Numbered from the stretch's first letter, positions 44,640 through 53,430 are shown. The stretch: DNA of 64,000 nucleotides from Bacteroidota bacterium (GCA_018818165.1 JAHISP010000060.1:1-64000); one strand, 5' to 3'. The notes: generated from the sequence alone by a model not told the origin. Numbers and translations are program-made.

Positions 44640-45174
44640 TTAATAACTCCGTTATTTTCTTAAGTGCATGAAAATAATTTGCTTTTAATCCACCAATACT
44701 TTTGCCTGTAATTTCAGAAATTTCCTTGTAACTCAATTCTTCAAAATTTTTCATTATAAAAACTTCTCTCTGTCTAACTGGAATTTTCTGAAGTACATTC
44801 TCTATTTTTTCAATTTCTGCCTTATTCTCATAATTATTTTGTAAATCACCTTCCGATTTAAGGCTATCAAATTCCCCATTGGACAAAGAAAAAAACTCCT
44901 TAACTTTTTTCTTCCTAATTAAATTTAAGGTTCTCGTAGAGGTTATTCTGTATATCCAAGTGTATAAATTTGATTCAAAATTGAAAGTATTTAATTTATT
45001 ATAAAGAACTATTATAACTTCTTGAGTAATTTCATCTGCATCAAAATGATTATTTAGCATTCCGCGAGCATGCCAATAAATCTTTTTGGAATATTTATTA
45101 ACAAGCTTTTTGAATGCAATTTCATTTCCATTGAGAAACTCTTTAACTAAATCTTTATCTTCCACAAAATCCAT
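44626..45174 (-). CDS. ECF-type RNA polymerase sigma factor
   Basis: The 182-residue protein has region 2 (DADEITQEVIIVLYNKLNTF ... YTWIYRITSTRTLNLIRKKK) and region 4 (IPVRQREVFIMKNFEELSYKEISEITGKSIGGLK). It directs RNA polymerase to a dedicated promoter set. Its own upstream sequence holds an ECF-type promoter that is nearly repeated in front of the divergent LTXXQ gene, so autoregulation and control of both transcription units are likely. Confidence 0.93.
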   Translation of the reverse strand: MDFVEDKDLVKEFLNGNEIAFKKLVNKYSKKIYWHARGMLNNHFDADEITQEVIIVLYNKLNTFNFESNLYTWIYRITSTRTLNLIRKKKVKEFFSLSNGEFDSLKSEGDLQNNYENKAEIEKIENVLQKIPVRQREVFIMKNFEELSYKEISEITGKSIGGLKANYFHALKKITELLNGPE

Positions 45175-45195
45175 AATTCAATTTACTATTGCTTT

Positions 45196-45220
45196 GACAA
45201 TTTTAAAGGCTTAATAGTTT
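45196..45220 (-). promoter_or_regulatory. ECF-type promoter of the sigma-factor operon
   Basis: On the minus strand AAAC (45220-45217) is followed by 18 bp and GTC at 45198-45196, which continues as AAAGCA. AAC and GTC with this spacing are the common -35 and -10 cores of ECF promoters. The same core with the same 18-bp spacing stands before the divergent gene. Confidence 0.65.
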
Positions 45221-45387
45221 AATTATTTTACCAATTATTTTTTGAAATAATTAATTAATCTTTATAAAATTATTGCTAAATGAAATTTTATATAATTTTT
45301 AGAATAAATCTACAAACAATTAATCAAAAAAGTAATTTGTAACTGCATTTAATATTTAATGATATAAATACTTTCCATTTTATTTTA

Positions 45388-45417
45388 AACCTATTAAGAC
45401 TTTGCGATGTCAAAGCA
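45388..45417 (+). promoter_or_regulatory. ECF-type promoter of the divergent LTXXQ gene
   Basis: AAC at 45388-45390, then 18 bp and GTC at 45409-45411 continuing as AAAGCA. The spacer contains TATTAAG, as does the spacer of the sigma-operon promoter. The ten bases TGTCAAAGCA (45408-45417) are identical in both promoters. Confidence 0.65.
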
Positions 45418-45454
45418 GCACAAACAATAATTAACAAAAAAAGGAGTTAAAAAA

Positions 45455-45982
45455 ATGAAACGAGTATTTTATTTATTAGTAGTTATTTTATTAGTTGTTG
45501 GCGCATCTTTGAACGCCCAACCTCAAAATGGTAGAGGAAACGGAATGGGAATGGGATTTGGTTCTGGAGATAGACTAGATGGTGGTTGTGGTTTTAAAGC
45601 GCCATTTGAAAGAATGGAAGCAAACTTAAAATTAACTGACGATCAAGTTGCCAAAATAAGTGATTTAAGATTTAAACATGAAAATCTTGTTATCGAAACG
45701 CAAAATGAAATTCAAAAAAACAGATTAGTTGTTCGTAAAATGATGACCGATAATAAGATTGATCAAAAAGAATTGCTAAAACTAACGAGCAATAACAGCG
45801 AATTACAAGCTAAAATTAAACTTTCAAGAACAACAATGTGGTTAGATGTATATAATTTACTAGATGACACACAAAAAGAGCAATGGACAAAAACATTTAA
45901 TATGTCTGCTCATCGGGATGGAAAATTTAATCGTAAAAATGGAAATAATGATTGCAATAGATTTCCAAGAGGTAGAAAATAA
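45455..45982 (+). CDS. Spy/CpxP-family periplasmic chaperone-like protein
   Basis: The 175-residue protein has a signal peptide (LLVVILLVVGASLNAQ), a glycine/methionine-rich linker (NGRGNGMGMGFGSGD), and an all-helical LTXXQ domain with LKLTDDQVAKISDLRFKHE and LLDDTQKEQWTKTF. Such proteins buffer misfolded periplasmic proteins or sense metals. AAGGAG precedes the ATG. The shared promoter motif suggests control by the divergent ECF sigma factor. Confidence 0.85.
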   Translation: MKRVFYLLVVILLVVGASLNAQPQNGRGNGMGMGFGSGDRLDGGCGFKAPFERMEANLKLTDDQVAKISDLRFKHENLVIETQNEIQKNRLVVRKMMTDNKIDQKELLKLTSNNSELQAKIKLSRTTMWLDVYNLLDDTQKEQWTKTFNMSAHRDGKFNRKNGNNDCNRFPRGRK

Positions 45983-45990
45983 GTAAAAAA

Positions 45991-46025
45991 GTTGGTTGAT
46001 TATTTAAGGATAATAATCAACCAAC
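45991..46025. terminator. Terminator between convergent genes
   Basis: GTTGGTTGATTATT (45991-46004) pairs perfectly with 46012-46025 around a 7-base loop (14-bp stem). It lies 8 bp after the LTXXQ gene stop and 13 bp after the convergent SDR gene stop, and may serve both. Confidence 0.85.
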
Positions 46026-46037
46026 CTTTAATCAATT

Positions 46038-46751
46038 CTACAAATCGCCTCCAATAGGTCTAATTGTAATTTCTTCTGGAACTAGATTTGAATCCAATGT
46101 ATAAATATGATAAATAAACTTTGCTAAATCGTCTGGAGACATCATTTTATTGGCATATTTATTAAGCATTTCGGATGACCAAATTGGTGTTTTTGTGGCT
46201 CCTGGCAAAATATTTATTACTTTTATATTATACTTTCTAACTTCTTCACGCAAAACATTTGCATAAGTTAACAAACCAGCTTTAGATGCAGAATAAATGC
46301 TACTATTTTTTAATACTTTTGTTGCCACAACAGATAGAATATTAATAATTATTCCACAACCACGTTTTTTAAAATGAGGAATTAAACTTTGAATTGTAGC
46401 AATTGAACCTATTAAGTTTATCTGAATAATTGCGATAACATCTTCAATTGAATCATCTTCAGCAGCTGTAAAAGTCGTTATTCCAGCGTTATTTATTAAG
46501 CAATCTATATCATACTTTTTAAGTATTTTTTTTGAAACATCTGATATTTCATCCGAACTAGAAATATCAAGTGGAAATATTTCAATATTATTTGAAATTT
46601 CAGATACTTCATCTTTCATTCTAACAAGCGCATCTTTCCTTCGAGCTGAGGCAACACAAAAAATGTCACTTTTAGCAAATTGATGGGTAATAGATTTTCC
46701 TATTCCCGAATTTGCACCTGTTATCCAAACACAATTTTGTTTTTTCTGCAT
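46038..46751 (-). CDS. Short-chain dehydrogenase, sepiapterin-reductase-like
   Basis: The 237-residue SDR has the NADP-binding TGANSGIG, NNAG, and the catalytic SVVATKVLKNSSIYSASKAG segment with Ser, Tyr and Lys. The C-terminus ends EEITIRPIGGDL. The frame is open further upstream, but that part lies inside folE in another frame; the ATG at 46751 shares one base with the folE stop (TAATG), showing tight coupling. Placed after PTPS and GTP cyclohydrolase I genes it would fit the reductase that turns 6-pyruvoyl-tetrahydropterin into tetrahydrobiopterin. The pathway role is inferred from context; SDR class is certain. Confidence 0.85.
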   Translation of the reverse strand: MQKKQNCVWITGANSGIGKSITHQFAKSDIFCVASARRKDALVRMKDEVSEISNNIEIFPLDISSSDEISDVSKKILKKYDIDCLINNAGITTFTAAEDDSIEDVIAIIQINLIGSIATIQSLIPHFKKRGCGIIINILSVVATKVLKNSSIYSASKAGLLTYANVLREEVRKYNIKVINILPGATKTPIWSSEMLNKYANKMMSPDDLAKFIYHIYTLDSNLVPEEITIRPIGGDL

Positions 46752-47314
46752 TATATTCTGTTTCTCGAAATTAAATTTAGGAATTCTAATCTTGTCTTTT
46801 CTGCACGGAATGCACCATGAACGGCACTTGTTGTCGTAATAGAATTCTGCTTTTGTATTCCTCTCATCATCATGCACATGTGATACCCTTCTATTACAAC
46901 AGCTACTCCTTTGGGTTGTAATTTTTCATCAAGCACATCAGCAATTTGCTGAGTTAAACGTTCCTGCACCTGCAATCTGCGTGCAAACATATCAACCAAT
47001 CTTGGAATTTTACTTAAGCCAACTATTTTCCCATTAGGAATGTATGCAACGTGAACCTTTCCATAAAAAGGTAACATATGATGCTCACACATGCTGTAGA
47101 AATCTATATCCTTAACAATAACCATTTCATCATATTTTTCTTCAAAAATGGCACCATTTATTACTTCATCAACATTTTGTTTATAACCATTAGTCAAAAA
47201 TTCGTAAGCTTTTGCAACTCTTTCTGGAGTGTTTACCAAACCTTGACGTTCAGTATCTTCTCCAATTTCCTCTAAAATTACTTTCACTTTTTGTGATACA
47301 TTATTTATGTCCAA
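46751..47314 (-). CDS. folE: GTP cyclohydrolase I
   Basis: The enzyme converts GTP to 7,8-dihydroneopterin triphosphate, entry to folate, biopterin and 7-deazaguanine routes. The 187-residue protein has the zinc ligands in [11 protein letters not shown] and [10 protein letters not shown] and the usual [10 protein letters not shown] motif (type IA). It lies 3 bp after the PTPS gene and is coupled to the SDR gene by a 1-base overlap. Confidence 0.97.
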   Translation of the reverse strand: MDINNVSQKVKVILEEIGEDTERQGLVNTPERVAKAYEFLTNGYKQNVDEVINGAIFEEKYDEMVIVKDIDFYSMCEHHMLPFYGKVHVAYIPNGKIVGLSKIPRLVDMFARRLQVQERLTQQIADVLDEKLQPKGVAVVIEGYHMCMMMRGIQKQNSITTTSAVHGAFRAEKTRLEFLNLISRNRI

Positions 47315-47317
47315 AAT

Positions 47318-47725
47318 CTATTCTCCTTTATATTCAATATAGTTGTTTTCAGTTTCAAATAATTTCACTGAATATAATTTTCCCTCTGTTATTTCATTTA
47401 CTAATAATTTCCATATTCCAATAGCAATATTTTCTGTGGTAGGAATTATTCCTTTCATAAAATCAACATCAAAATTGAAATGATGGTGATCAACTTTAGA
47501 AATCACTTTAGATTTAATTATTTTTTTTAATTTTTTTAGATCAATCACATATCCAGTTTTAGGATTAATATTACCGGCAACAACTACTTCTAAAGTGTAG
47601 TTATGACCATGTCCGTATGGGTTATTGCATTTATCATAAATCTCAATATTTTCATCATCCGATAATTCTTGGTTAGTTAATCTGTGAGACGCGCTAAAAA
47701 CTTCTCTACGAGTTACATAAACCAT
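47318..47725 (-). CDS. 6-pyruvoyl-tetrahydropterin synthase family enzyme
   Basis: The 135-residue protein has the zinc histidines H14, H39 and H41, the catalytic cysteine C33 in KCNNPYGHGHNY, the Asp-His pair D79-H80 in KVDHHHFN, and the late glutamate in KLFETENNY. The CNNPxGHGHNY spelling is that of animal-type PTPS, rather than the CxxxHGH of QueD. With folE and an SDR next to it, biopterin synthesis is the favoured reading; queuosine-precursor synthesis (QueD) is the alternative, but no queC or queE is nearby. Confidence 0.88.
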   Translation of the reverse strand: MVYVTRREVFSASHRLTNQELSDDENIEIYDKCNNPYGHGHNYTLEVVVAGNINPKTGYVIDLKKLKKIIKSKVISKVDHHHFNFDVDFMKGIIPTTENIAIGIWKLLVNEITEGKLYSVKLFETENNYIEYKGE

Positions 47726-47732
47726 ATCTCCC

Positions 47733-48197
47733 TCATTTCTCTGCTAAATAGTTTAATATTTCTTGAACATGTCCATTTACTTTAACTTTAGGAAATATTT
47801 TTTCAATTTTCCCTTTTTCGTCAATAATAAATGTGGTACGTTCAACGCCCATATATTTTTTTCCATACATGCTCTTTTCTTTCCAAACACCGTATTTTTG
47901 AATAATTTCAGTAGTTTCATCACTTAACAATGCAAAACTTAAATCATATTTATCTCTAAATTTGATATGTGATTTAGGAGAATCTTTACTAAGACCAAGC
48001 ACTTTTGTCTTTATTTTGTCAAATTCTTTCAAAGAATTATTAAAATCACATGCTTCTGCAGTACATCCGGATGTATTGTCTTTTGGATAGAAATATAATA
48101 CTACTTTTTGCCCCAAAAATTGTTTTAACTTTACCAAGTTTCCATCGCTATCTGGTAATGAAAATTGTGGGGCTTTTTTGTTTTCAGAAACCTCCAT
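47733..48197 (-). CDS. bcp: Peroxiredoxin, Bcp/PrxQ type
   Basis: This is a thioredoxin-dependent thiol peroxidase that reduces peroxides. The 154-residue protein has YFYPKDNTSGCTAEACDF with peroxidatic and resolving cysteines five residues apart, typical of the two-cysteine Bcp subclass, and GVERTTFIIDEKGKIEKIF near the end. It begins the bcp-PTPS-folE-SDR run; the next gene starts 7 bp on. Confidence 0.95.
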   Translation of the reverse strand: MEVSENKKAPQFSLPDSDGNLVKLKQFLGQKVVLYFYPKDNTSGCTAEACDFNNSLKEFDKIKTKVLGLSKDSPKSHIKFRDKYDLSFALLSDETTEIIQKYGVWKEKSMYGKKYMGVERTTFIIDEKGKIEKIFPKVKVNGHVQEILNYLAEK

Positions 48198-48263
48198 TAT
48201 ATGTATTCCTTTCTTTTTTATTATTTAATTATGCTTTTACTCATTTTTACCCTCTTCGTAACT

Positions 48264-51200
48264 TTATCTTGTAATATTTTTATGAATCAGTATTTCTTCT
48301 AATTCATCCAACTGGAAGCCAGATTCTTCTGATGACTCAATTAGATATTCATAAATGTGGCAATAAAGATTAAGCACTTCTTTAATTTCTTTATTCTCAG
48401 AAAGTCTTTCTATCATAAAAATATTTAACAGCCATCTTACAAATTCTTCAAATCTTTCTTTATTGTAATATCTAATTTTTTTGTAAATATTTACTTCCAA
48501 ATATTTATGAACATAATTATCTTCAAATAATTTACGAATAAATTCTTTTCGGCTACTCAATAGATAACCAATAATATCCTGCTTCTTATTAAGATTTACC
48601 TTTGCTGTTTTCTTTTCAGAAGTTAGTGTTTTATAATCCTCAAGCAAAACTTCTAGTAAAGATATAATTTTAACAACTTCGTCTTGCCCTTTTCCAGTGC
48701 GGTAAATTGAATTTGCAAATGACTTATGCAATATTTTATTAGTTAATCTTTTAGATTCATTTTTATTTGCAATTCTCGAATCAATTTCTTGATGAATTAA
48801 CCACGCTAAAATAATTTTTGAATTTTCTAAATAATCGGCTCGAGTACTTAACACAAAATATTTAGTCAAATTAATATGTCTCTTCTTTTCTTCAGATATT
48901 TCAGATTTTATTAGCAGATTAAGTTCTTTAATAATTCCAAATTTTCTCAATACAACTTCTTCTATTTCAGAAAAAGGCATTATCAATCCTGTATAATTTG
49001 ATATTTCCTTAGTAAAAAGCTCTAACTTTTTAGATAAATTTAAAAATTCAATTGATAATTCCCCTTTCTTTGATGGATTAAGAATCAATTTATTAATGAA
49101 ATTCTCAATTTCAGTTTCTTCCAATAATTCTGAGAATGAACTATAAATTGGAGTAAGCTTTTTATCCTCAATCGCGGCCGCAATAGAGTAAACTCCTCTT
49201 CCATTAAGTTCAGTATAGATATTATAAAAATCACCATTTTTATCTTCCACTTCTCTAATATCTGTAAATACGCGTCTTTCAAATCCATTTAACTCAAAAT
49301 AAAATCCATTTTGCCATAAATCGGAACCTTTATAAATGTATTCCAAATTTGCGGACAAATCTTTGAAAATATAGAAATAATTATAATTTCCATTTATTTC
49401 TAGTGCTTCGTTGATGTTAATTTCTTTTATAAATTTATTGTTATCATCAATCTTAACAAGTTTTGGAGTTGATTTCTGGAAATTTCCATAAACTTTATCA
49501 TATTTATTATTATATAAAACTAACGATTTTTCACTACCAGCTTTGTTGGAATAAACAAAAACATTGTCATTAAGATTTCCATTTAAATCATAAAAATCAT
49601 AAAACCAAAAATTTTCAACTTCTGAAAATAACTGTCGTTTTCGCAATATTGGAAAAACCTCTCTTTCATGTCTTTCAACTAGCCAATCTTTTGGTTTTTC
49701 ATCATAATAAGCGCGCTTGTATTCCATTCCATACTTTTCAGTAAAACCTTCAATTTGTCCATGGGCAAACATTGGAAGTCCTGGTAAAGTAATCATCAAA
49801 GTTAATACACCAAAGTATTTATCATCAGTACCAAATTGTTGAATTGCAGTTTCTTCATCTGGATTACTCATAAAATTGACATATCTTTTCAATATTTCTG
49901 GCTCAAATTCGAGTGTGTTATATATCAATTCACGATATTTTGAATTCTCTTCTTTCATCATCATGTGCATAAATGCGGAGTTATAAACACGGTGCATTCC
50001 AAGTGTGCGCACAAAATATCCTTCCATTAACCAAAATGCTTCGGCTAGCAGTAGTGTTTGCGGCATATCGTGATTTATTCTATCAACTACTTCACGCCAA
50101 AATTCTATTGGGAAAAATGAATCGAACTCCTCACGCGACATTGAATGATCGGTACGCGAAGGAATATCGCCGCCCATTCCAGGTTGTGGATACCATAAGC
50201 GAGAAAAATGTTTTTTTGCAAGTGTCATTGCAGCATCAAAACGAATAATAGAGAACTTACGTGCAACGTCAAATATTTTTTGGATAACAGCTTCGCGGAC
50301 TTCATGCTTTAGCATATCAAGCTGTGCTGTATCATTCCAAGGCATGTTTGTTCCATCATTACCATGATAAATATAGCGAACATCATTATACCTCTTATCA
50401 ATTCTACGAAATACAACAGCAGCATCATGTTTTTCCCAATATCCATCCTCAATTTTAATTTCAATATTAGGGTCTTCCGATAAATCCTCACCATTAAATG
50501 AATAATTAAAAGGTGGTTCTGAAACTTGCACAAAATACTCTGGATGATTACGAACCCAATCAGAGTGAATTCCAGTATGATTAGGAACCATATCGCTAGC
50601 CAAACGAATTCCTCTCGCTTTGGCTCTTGCGTTAAAATTATTATATGCTTCTTCCCCACCAATATCCCAAGCAATTGCATAATCGTACAACGAATACGCC
50701 GAAGCAACTGCGTCAATATTACCCATTATATGTTTAATTTTTTTGGAAGCTGAACTTCTTTCCCACAAACCAATTAGCCAAAGTCCATTTATATTTCTAC
50801 GCGCAAGTTCTTCTAATTCTTCATTAGGAATTTGGTCCAAAGTCTTTATTTCTCTCTGATACTTTTTAGAAAGTTGGTCAAGCCACACATAAATATTTTT
50901 TGCCATTAGAACAACATTTGGCATCCAATGAATATCGGATGTAAATTGTTCTGTTTCTTCATAAGTAGTATTTATATTATCTGCATAATTGAAAAGAGAT
51001 TTTCCTAATGTAAAACCATCAGTAGAATCATAATCACCCTTGTATTTAGGAACGATAGTAGGCGCTGAACCTCCGCCTCCACCACTATAATCAAATGTAA
51101 TTTCTTCTTTTACCAAGTCTTTGTTTGAAAGAACTCTGTTCAAAAATTTATCTCTTAAAATGATATCCCATTTCTCTAATATGTAGTCTAATTGTTCTGC

Positions 51201-51887
51201 TAAACTAGTTGGTCTGCTTAAAATTGGCTTAAACAAATATTCAAACAAATCCATTTTTTCACTGCCAATTGCCGGTTCGCTCTTAAAAAATGATTTTAAT
51301 CCATTTATAGTTTTCTTAAATATTTCTTTGTTTTTAAAATAATTTTCATCAAAAAGTTCTTTAAGTTTTTCATTTGCTGGATTTATATTAGCAAAGTTCA
51401 AAAGAAACATTTCTTCTATTGTTATTTCTTTATTGGATTTTCCTCCAGTGTATGAGCCTAAATATTCAAACGGAGTTGCTTTGCCTTTGTAAACATCTAC
51501 TGGTGGAAATAGTTCTATAAATTCGAAAAGTAGTTTTCTAAATTCATCTTCTCCAATTTCTTTTTCAAGATGCTCAATAGCTCTGCTAAATACTTTAGGG
51601 TTAAGTTCGTCCTCATATTTTCTAATTACATAGTGAAATATTTCATCTATTAAGCCAGCAGCATTAACTTCACTTACTTTTATTTTTTGACTATCCTTCT
51701 TGGATTTATTAAAATTATTTACAAATTTTCTTACTTGACCAATATTTGCAAAAATAATATTGCCCGATATTGAGAATAGTTCATCGCTTACTTCATATTT
51801 CTTTCGCAAATTAGCGGCAATATGGAATTCAAAAGTTGGTGCGTTTTTGTTACTTCCACTTTGGTTAGAATCAATTTTGATATACAT
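48264..51887 (-). CDS. Very large GH13 alpha-amylase-family protein with unassigned flanking regions
   Basis: The 1207-residue protein has a GH13 barrel in its centre (about 340-790): DMVPNH (region I), IIRFDAAMTL with nucleophile D551, LLAEAFW with acid/base E616, and FMSNPDEET with D677. In the last motif proline (676) replaces the usual histidine before the aspartate. The first about 330 residues are largely helical and include FDYSGGGGGSAPT before the barrel, and the last about 400 residues (charged, helical, with KLTPIYSSFSELLEE) match nothing I know. No signal peptide, so it should be cytoplasmic and act on glycogen-like or maltodextrin substrates, perhaps as a transferase. The neighbouring genes give no hint. 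Confidence 0.85.
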   Translation of the reverse strand: MYIKIDSNQSGSNKNAPTFEFHIAANLRKKYEVSDELFSISGNIIFANIGQVRKFVNNFNKSKKDSQKIKVSEVNAAGLIDEIFHYVIRKYEDELNPKVFSRAIEHLEKEIGEDEFRKLLFEFIELFPPVDVYKGKATPFEYLGSYTGGKSNKEITIEEMFLLNFANINPANEKLKELFDENYFKNKEIFKKTINGLKSFFKSEPAIGSEKMDLFEYLFKPILSRPTSLAEQLDYILEKWDIILRDKFLNRVLSNKDLVKEEITFDYSGGGGGSAPTIVPKYKGDYDSTDGFTLGKSLFNYADNINTTYEETEQFTSDIHWMPNVVLMAKNIYVWLDQLSKKYQREIKTLDQIPNEELEELARRNINGLWLIGLWERSSASKKIKHIMGNIDAVASAYSLYDYAIAWDIGGEEAYNNFNARAKARGIRLASDMVPNHTGIHSDWVRNHPEYFVQVSEPPFNYSFNGEDLSEDPNIEIKIEDGYWEKHDAAVVFRRIDKRYNDVRYIYHGNDGTNMPWNDTAQLDMLKHEVREAVIQKIFDVARKFSIIRFDAAMTLAKKHFSRLWYPQPGMGGDIPSRTDHSMSREEFDSFFPIEFWREVVDRINHDMPQTLLLAEAFWLMEGYFVRTLGMHRVYNSAFMHMMMKEENSKYRELIYNTLEFEPEILKRYVNFMSNPDEETAIQQFGTDDKYFGVLTLMITLPGLPMFAHGQIEGFTEKYGMEYKRAYYDEKPKDWLVERHEREVFPILRKRQLFSEVENFWFYDFYDLNGNLNDNVFVYSNKAGSEKSLVLYNNKYDKVYGNFQKSTPKLVKIDDNNKFIKEININEALEINGNYNYFYIFKDLSANLEYIYKGSDLWQNGFYFELNGFERRVFTDIREVEDKNGDFYNIYTELNGRGVYSIAAAIEDKKLTPIYSSFSELLEETEIENFINKLILNPSKKGELSIEFLNLSKKLELFTKEISNYTGLIMPFSEIEEVVLRKFGIIKELNLLIKSEISEEKKRHINLTKYFVLSTRADYLENSKIILAWLIHQEIDSRIANKNESKRLTNKILHKSFANSIYRTGKGQDEVVKIISLLEVLLEDYKTLTSEKKTAKVNLNKKQDIIGYLLSSRKEFIRKLFEDNYVHKYLEVNIYKKIRYYNKERFEEFVRWLLNIFMIERLSENKEIKEVLNLYCHIYEYLIESSEESGFQLDELEEILIHKNITR

Positions 51888-51957
51888 AAAACACTCTTTA
51901 ATTTTAATTTTTCACTAAATAACATAACTAAATTATTAAATAATATCCTCTCTAAAA

Positions 51958-52371
51958 CTATTCTATAATAAGGAACTTTTCAAAAGGTTTTCTATTCTCT
52001 TCAGTTAATCGAAACGGTTTTCCTGTACTTCCTGTAATAAACAAGCCTTTTTGATTTGCTGTAGCCGCCAAAACTCCATCATTTTTGTAAAACCTAAATT
52101 CAACAATTGCAGAAGCTTCGTTCAATTTTGAAATCCAAGCTTCGCAAGTAACCTTATCACCAAAGAAAATTGGCTGCTTATAAGTAATATTTGTATTTAC
52201 AAGAATTGGAAAAATATCTTTTTTTGTTAACTCTGTAACAGGCAACCCCATTGCTTCCAGCAATTTTATTCTACCAATTTCAAGCCATTCTACATAAATA
52301 ATATTGCTTAAATGCCCCACAATATCAATTTGGAAAGTATATACTTCCAATTCAAATTTTAATTTATTCAT
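51958..52371 (-). CDS. Hot-dog-fold acyl-CoA thioesterase (4HBT family)
   Basis: The 137-residue protein shows the 4HBT pattern: YTFQIDIVGHLSNIIYVEWLEIGR with the conserved aspartate, GH and N, then GDKVTCEAWI and AIVEFRFYKNDGVLAATANQKGLFI. These enzymes hydrolyse acyl-CoA or acyl-ACP thioesters. Substrate cannot be told. It is followed by the large GH13 gene 70 bp downstream on the same strand. Confidence 0.88.
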   Translation of the reverse strand: MNKLKFELEVYTFQIDIVGHLSNIIYVEWLEIGRIKLLEAMGLPVTELTKKDIFPILVNTNITYKQPIFFGDKVTCEAWISKLNEASAIVEFRFYKNDGVLAATANQKGLFITGSTGKPFRLTEENRKPFEKFLIIE

Positions 52372-52569
52372 TTCATCTCATAATTATATTTTTAATATAT
52401 AAACATACAAAGACTAGAAATATTTTTTTAGTTCTTTAGCAAAAAGAAAACTGCCCTATAGTATTAATATTTTTCTGTTAAACATTAGGTATTTATAATT
52501 GTCGTTGGAATTAAACAAGATTAATAATTATTATTAATAAGTATCGCTTTAACAAAATAAAAATCTGTA

Positions 52570-52595
52570 TAGTTGATGAGCTTACTCATCAACTA
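52570..52595 (-). terminator. Rho-independent terminator after the duplicated helical protein gene
   Basis: TAGTTGATGAG and CTCATCAACTA form an 11-bp perfect stem with a CTTA loop; on the minus strand it is followed by a T-rich run (ATTTTTATTTTG). It lies 39 bp past the stop codon at 52635. Confidence 0.9.
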
Positions 52596-52634
52596 CTTAA
52601 CAGATATGAGTAAATTAAGTTTTTGGATAATACT

Positions 52635-53291
52635 CTATGAACGTTGAACAATACCAAGTTTTTCTAATAGTTGTGGTTTACCCTCAAGAGCAATGTGAGC
52701 AATAACAATAAAATCAGCTACCCATTCAAATAATTGATCGGCAGCAATATCTCTTTCAAGCGTGGCTTGTTGAGCTTCACCTTTCTCTTTTTCTTGAATT
52801 GCATTTTTAGATTCTGTTTCTTCAACAAGAGTTTTGCCAGCTTCTAATTTTGCTTGTGTAATACCAAAAGAAGATAATTTAGATAAAACAGTTGCATCAG
52901 CTAGAGCATTTAAATAAAATTGTTTGGCTTGAGCCAACCATCCAGAAAAAGATGATTTTCTTTCTCCGTTTAAACCAAGTTTCTGTGAAATTGCCAACTC
53001 ATTTTTAAGAGCTACACGCGAAATTTTAATAAAACGCATATATTCACTATAAGCGCTATCCCAAATGCTATTTAAAGAGTTTGTTGATTCAAATTGATCA
53101 CCATATTCTTTTTGCTGAACTTGTTGTAACTGATTTACGCTATCCAGCAATGCTTTACCCTCTGCAAGGTGAACATCATCGTAACCGTAATCTGTTAATA
53201 ATGCCTTAATTTCCGTATCCGATATTGCGTTATCGATTGCAACTTGTGCAGATAACAATTTTTCTGCTAATGTTCTTTTTGTTGTTGACAT
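52635..53291 (-). CDS. Internally duplicated helical protein of unknown function
   Basis: I do not recognise a named family. The 218 residues consist of two copies of an about 95-residue all-helical unit, residues 14-107 and 121-214. Matching landmarks are LAEGKALLD and LEAGKTLVE, QKEYGDQFE and EKEKGEAQQ, FIKISRVALKNEL and FIVIAHIALEGKP, and QKLGL and EKLGI. There is no signal peptide or membrane helix, so it should be cytoplasmic; each unit looks like a four-helix bundle half. GGGAG stands before the ATG. It is a single-gene unit with its own terminator; a dyad lies about 100 bp upstream (53386-53410). Confidence 0.7.
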   Translation of the reverse strand: MSTTKRTLAEKLLSAQVAIDNAISDTEIKALLTDYGYDDVHLAEGKALLDSVNQLQQVQQKEYGDQFESTNSLNSIWDSAYSEYMRFIKISRVALKNELAISQKLGLNGERKSSFSGWLAQAKQFYLNALADATVLSKLSSFGITQAKLEAGKTLVEETESKNAIQEKEKGEAQQATLERDIAADQLFEWVADFIVIAHIALEGKPQLLEKLGIVQRS

Positions 53292-53385
53292 TAGAGACTC
53301 CCTATTTGTTTGTGATTAGTTAATTAGCATATAATTTTCATTAAAATTATATGCTTTGTTTTTTCACTTAAATATATGTTATTAT

Positions 53386-53410
53386 CACTTCGGGAAAATT
53401 CCACGAAGTG
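53386..53410. promoter_or_regulatory. Dyad upstream of the duplicated helical protein gene
   Basis: CACTTCG and CGAAGTG (7-bp arms) enclose GGAAAATTCC, itself a palindrome shifted by one base. It may be an operator or part of the repeat-rich block that follows. Function is not determined. Confidence 0.4.
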
Positions 53411-53430
53411 CGTTTATTTTATCATACTCA

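Noticed and set aside
46752-46877. N-terminal extension of the SDR gene
   Set aside because: The extension lies inside folE in another frame, and the SDR family begins at the ATG that overlaps the folE stop codon.
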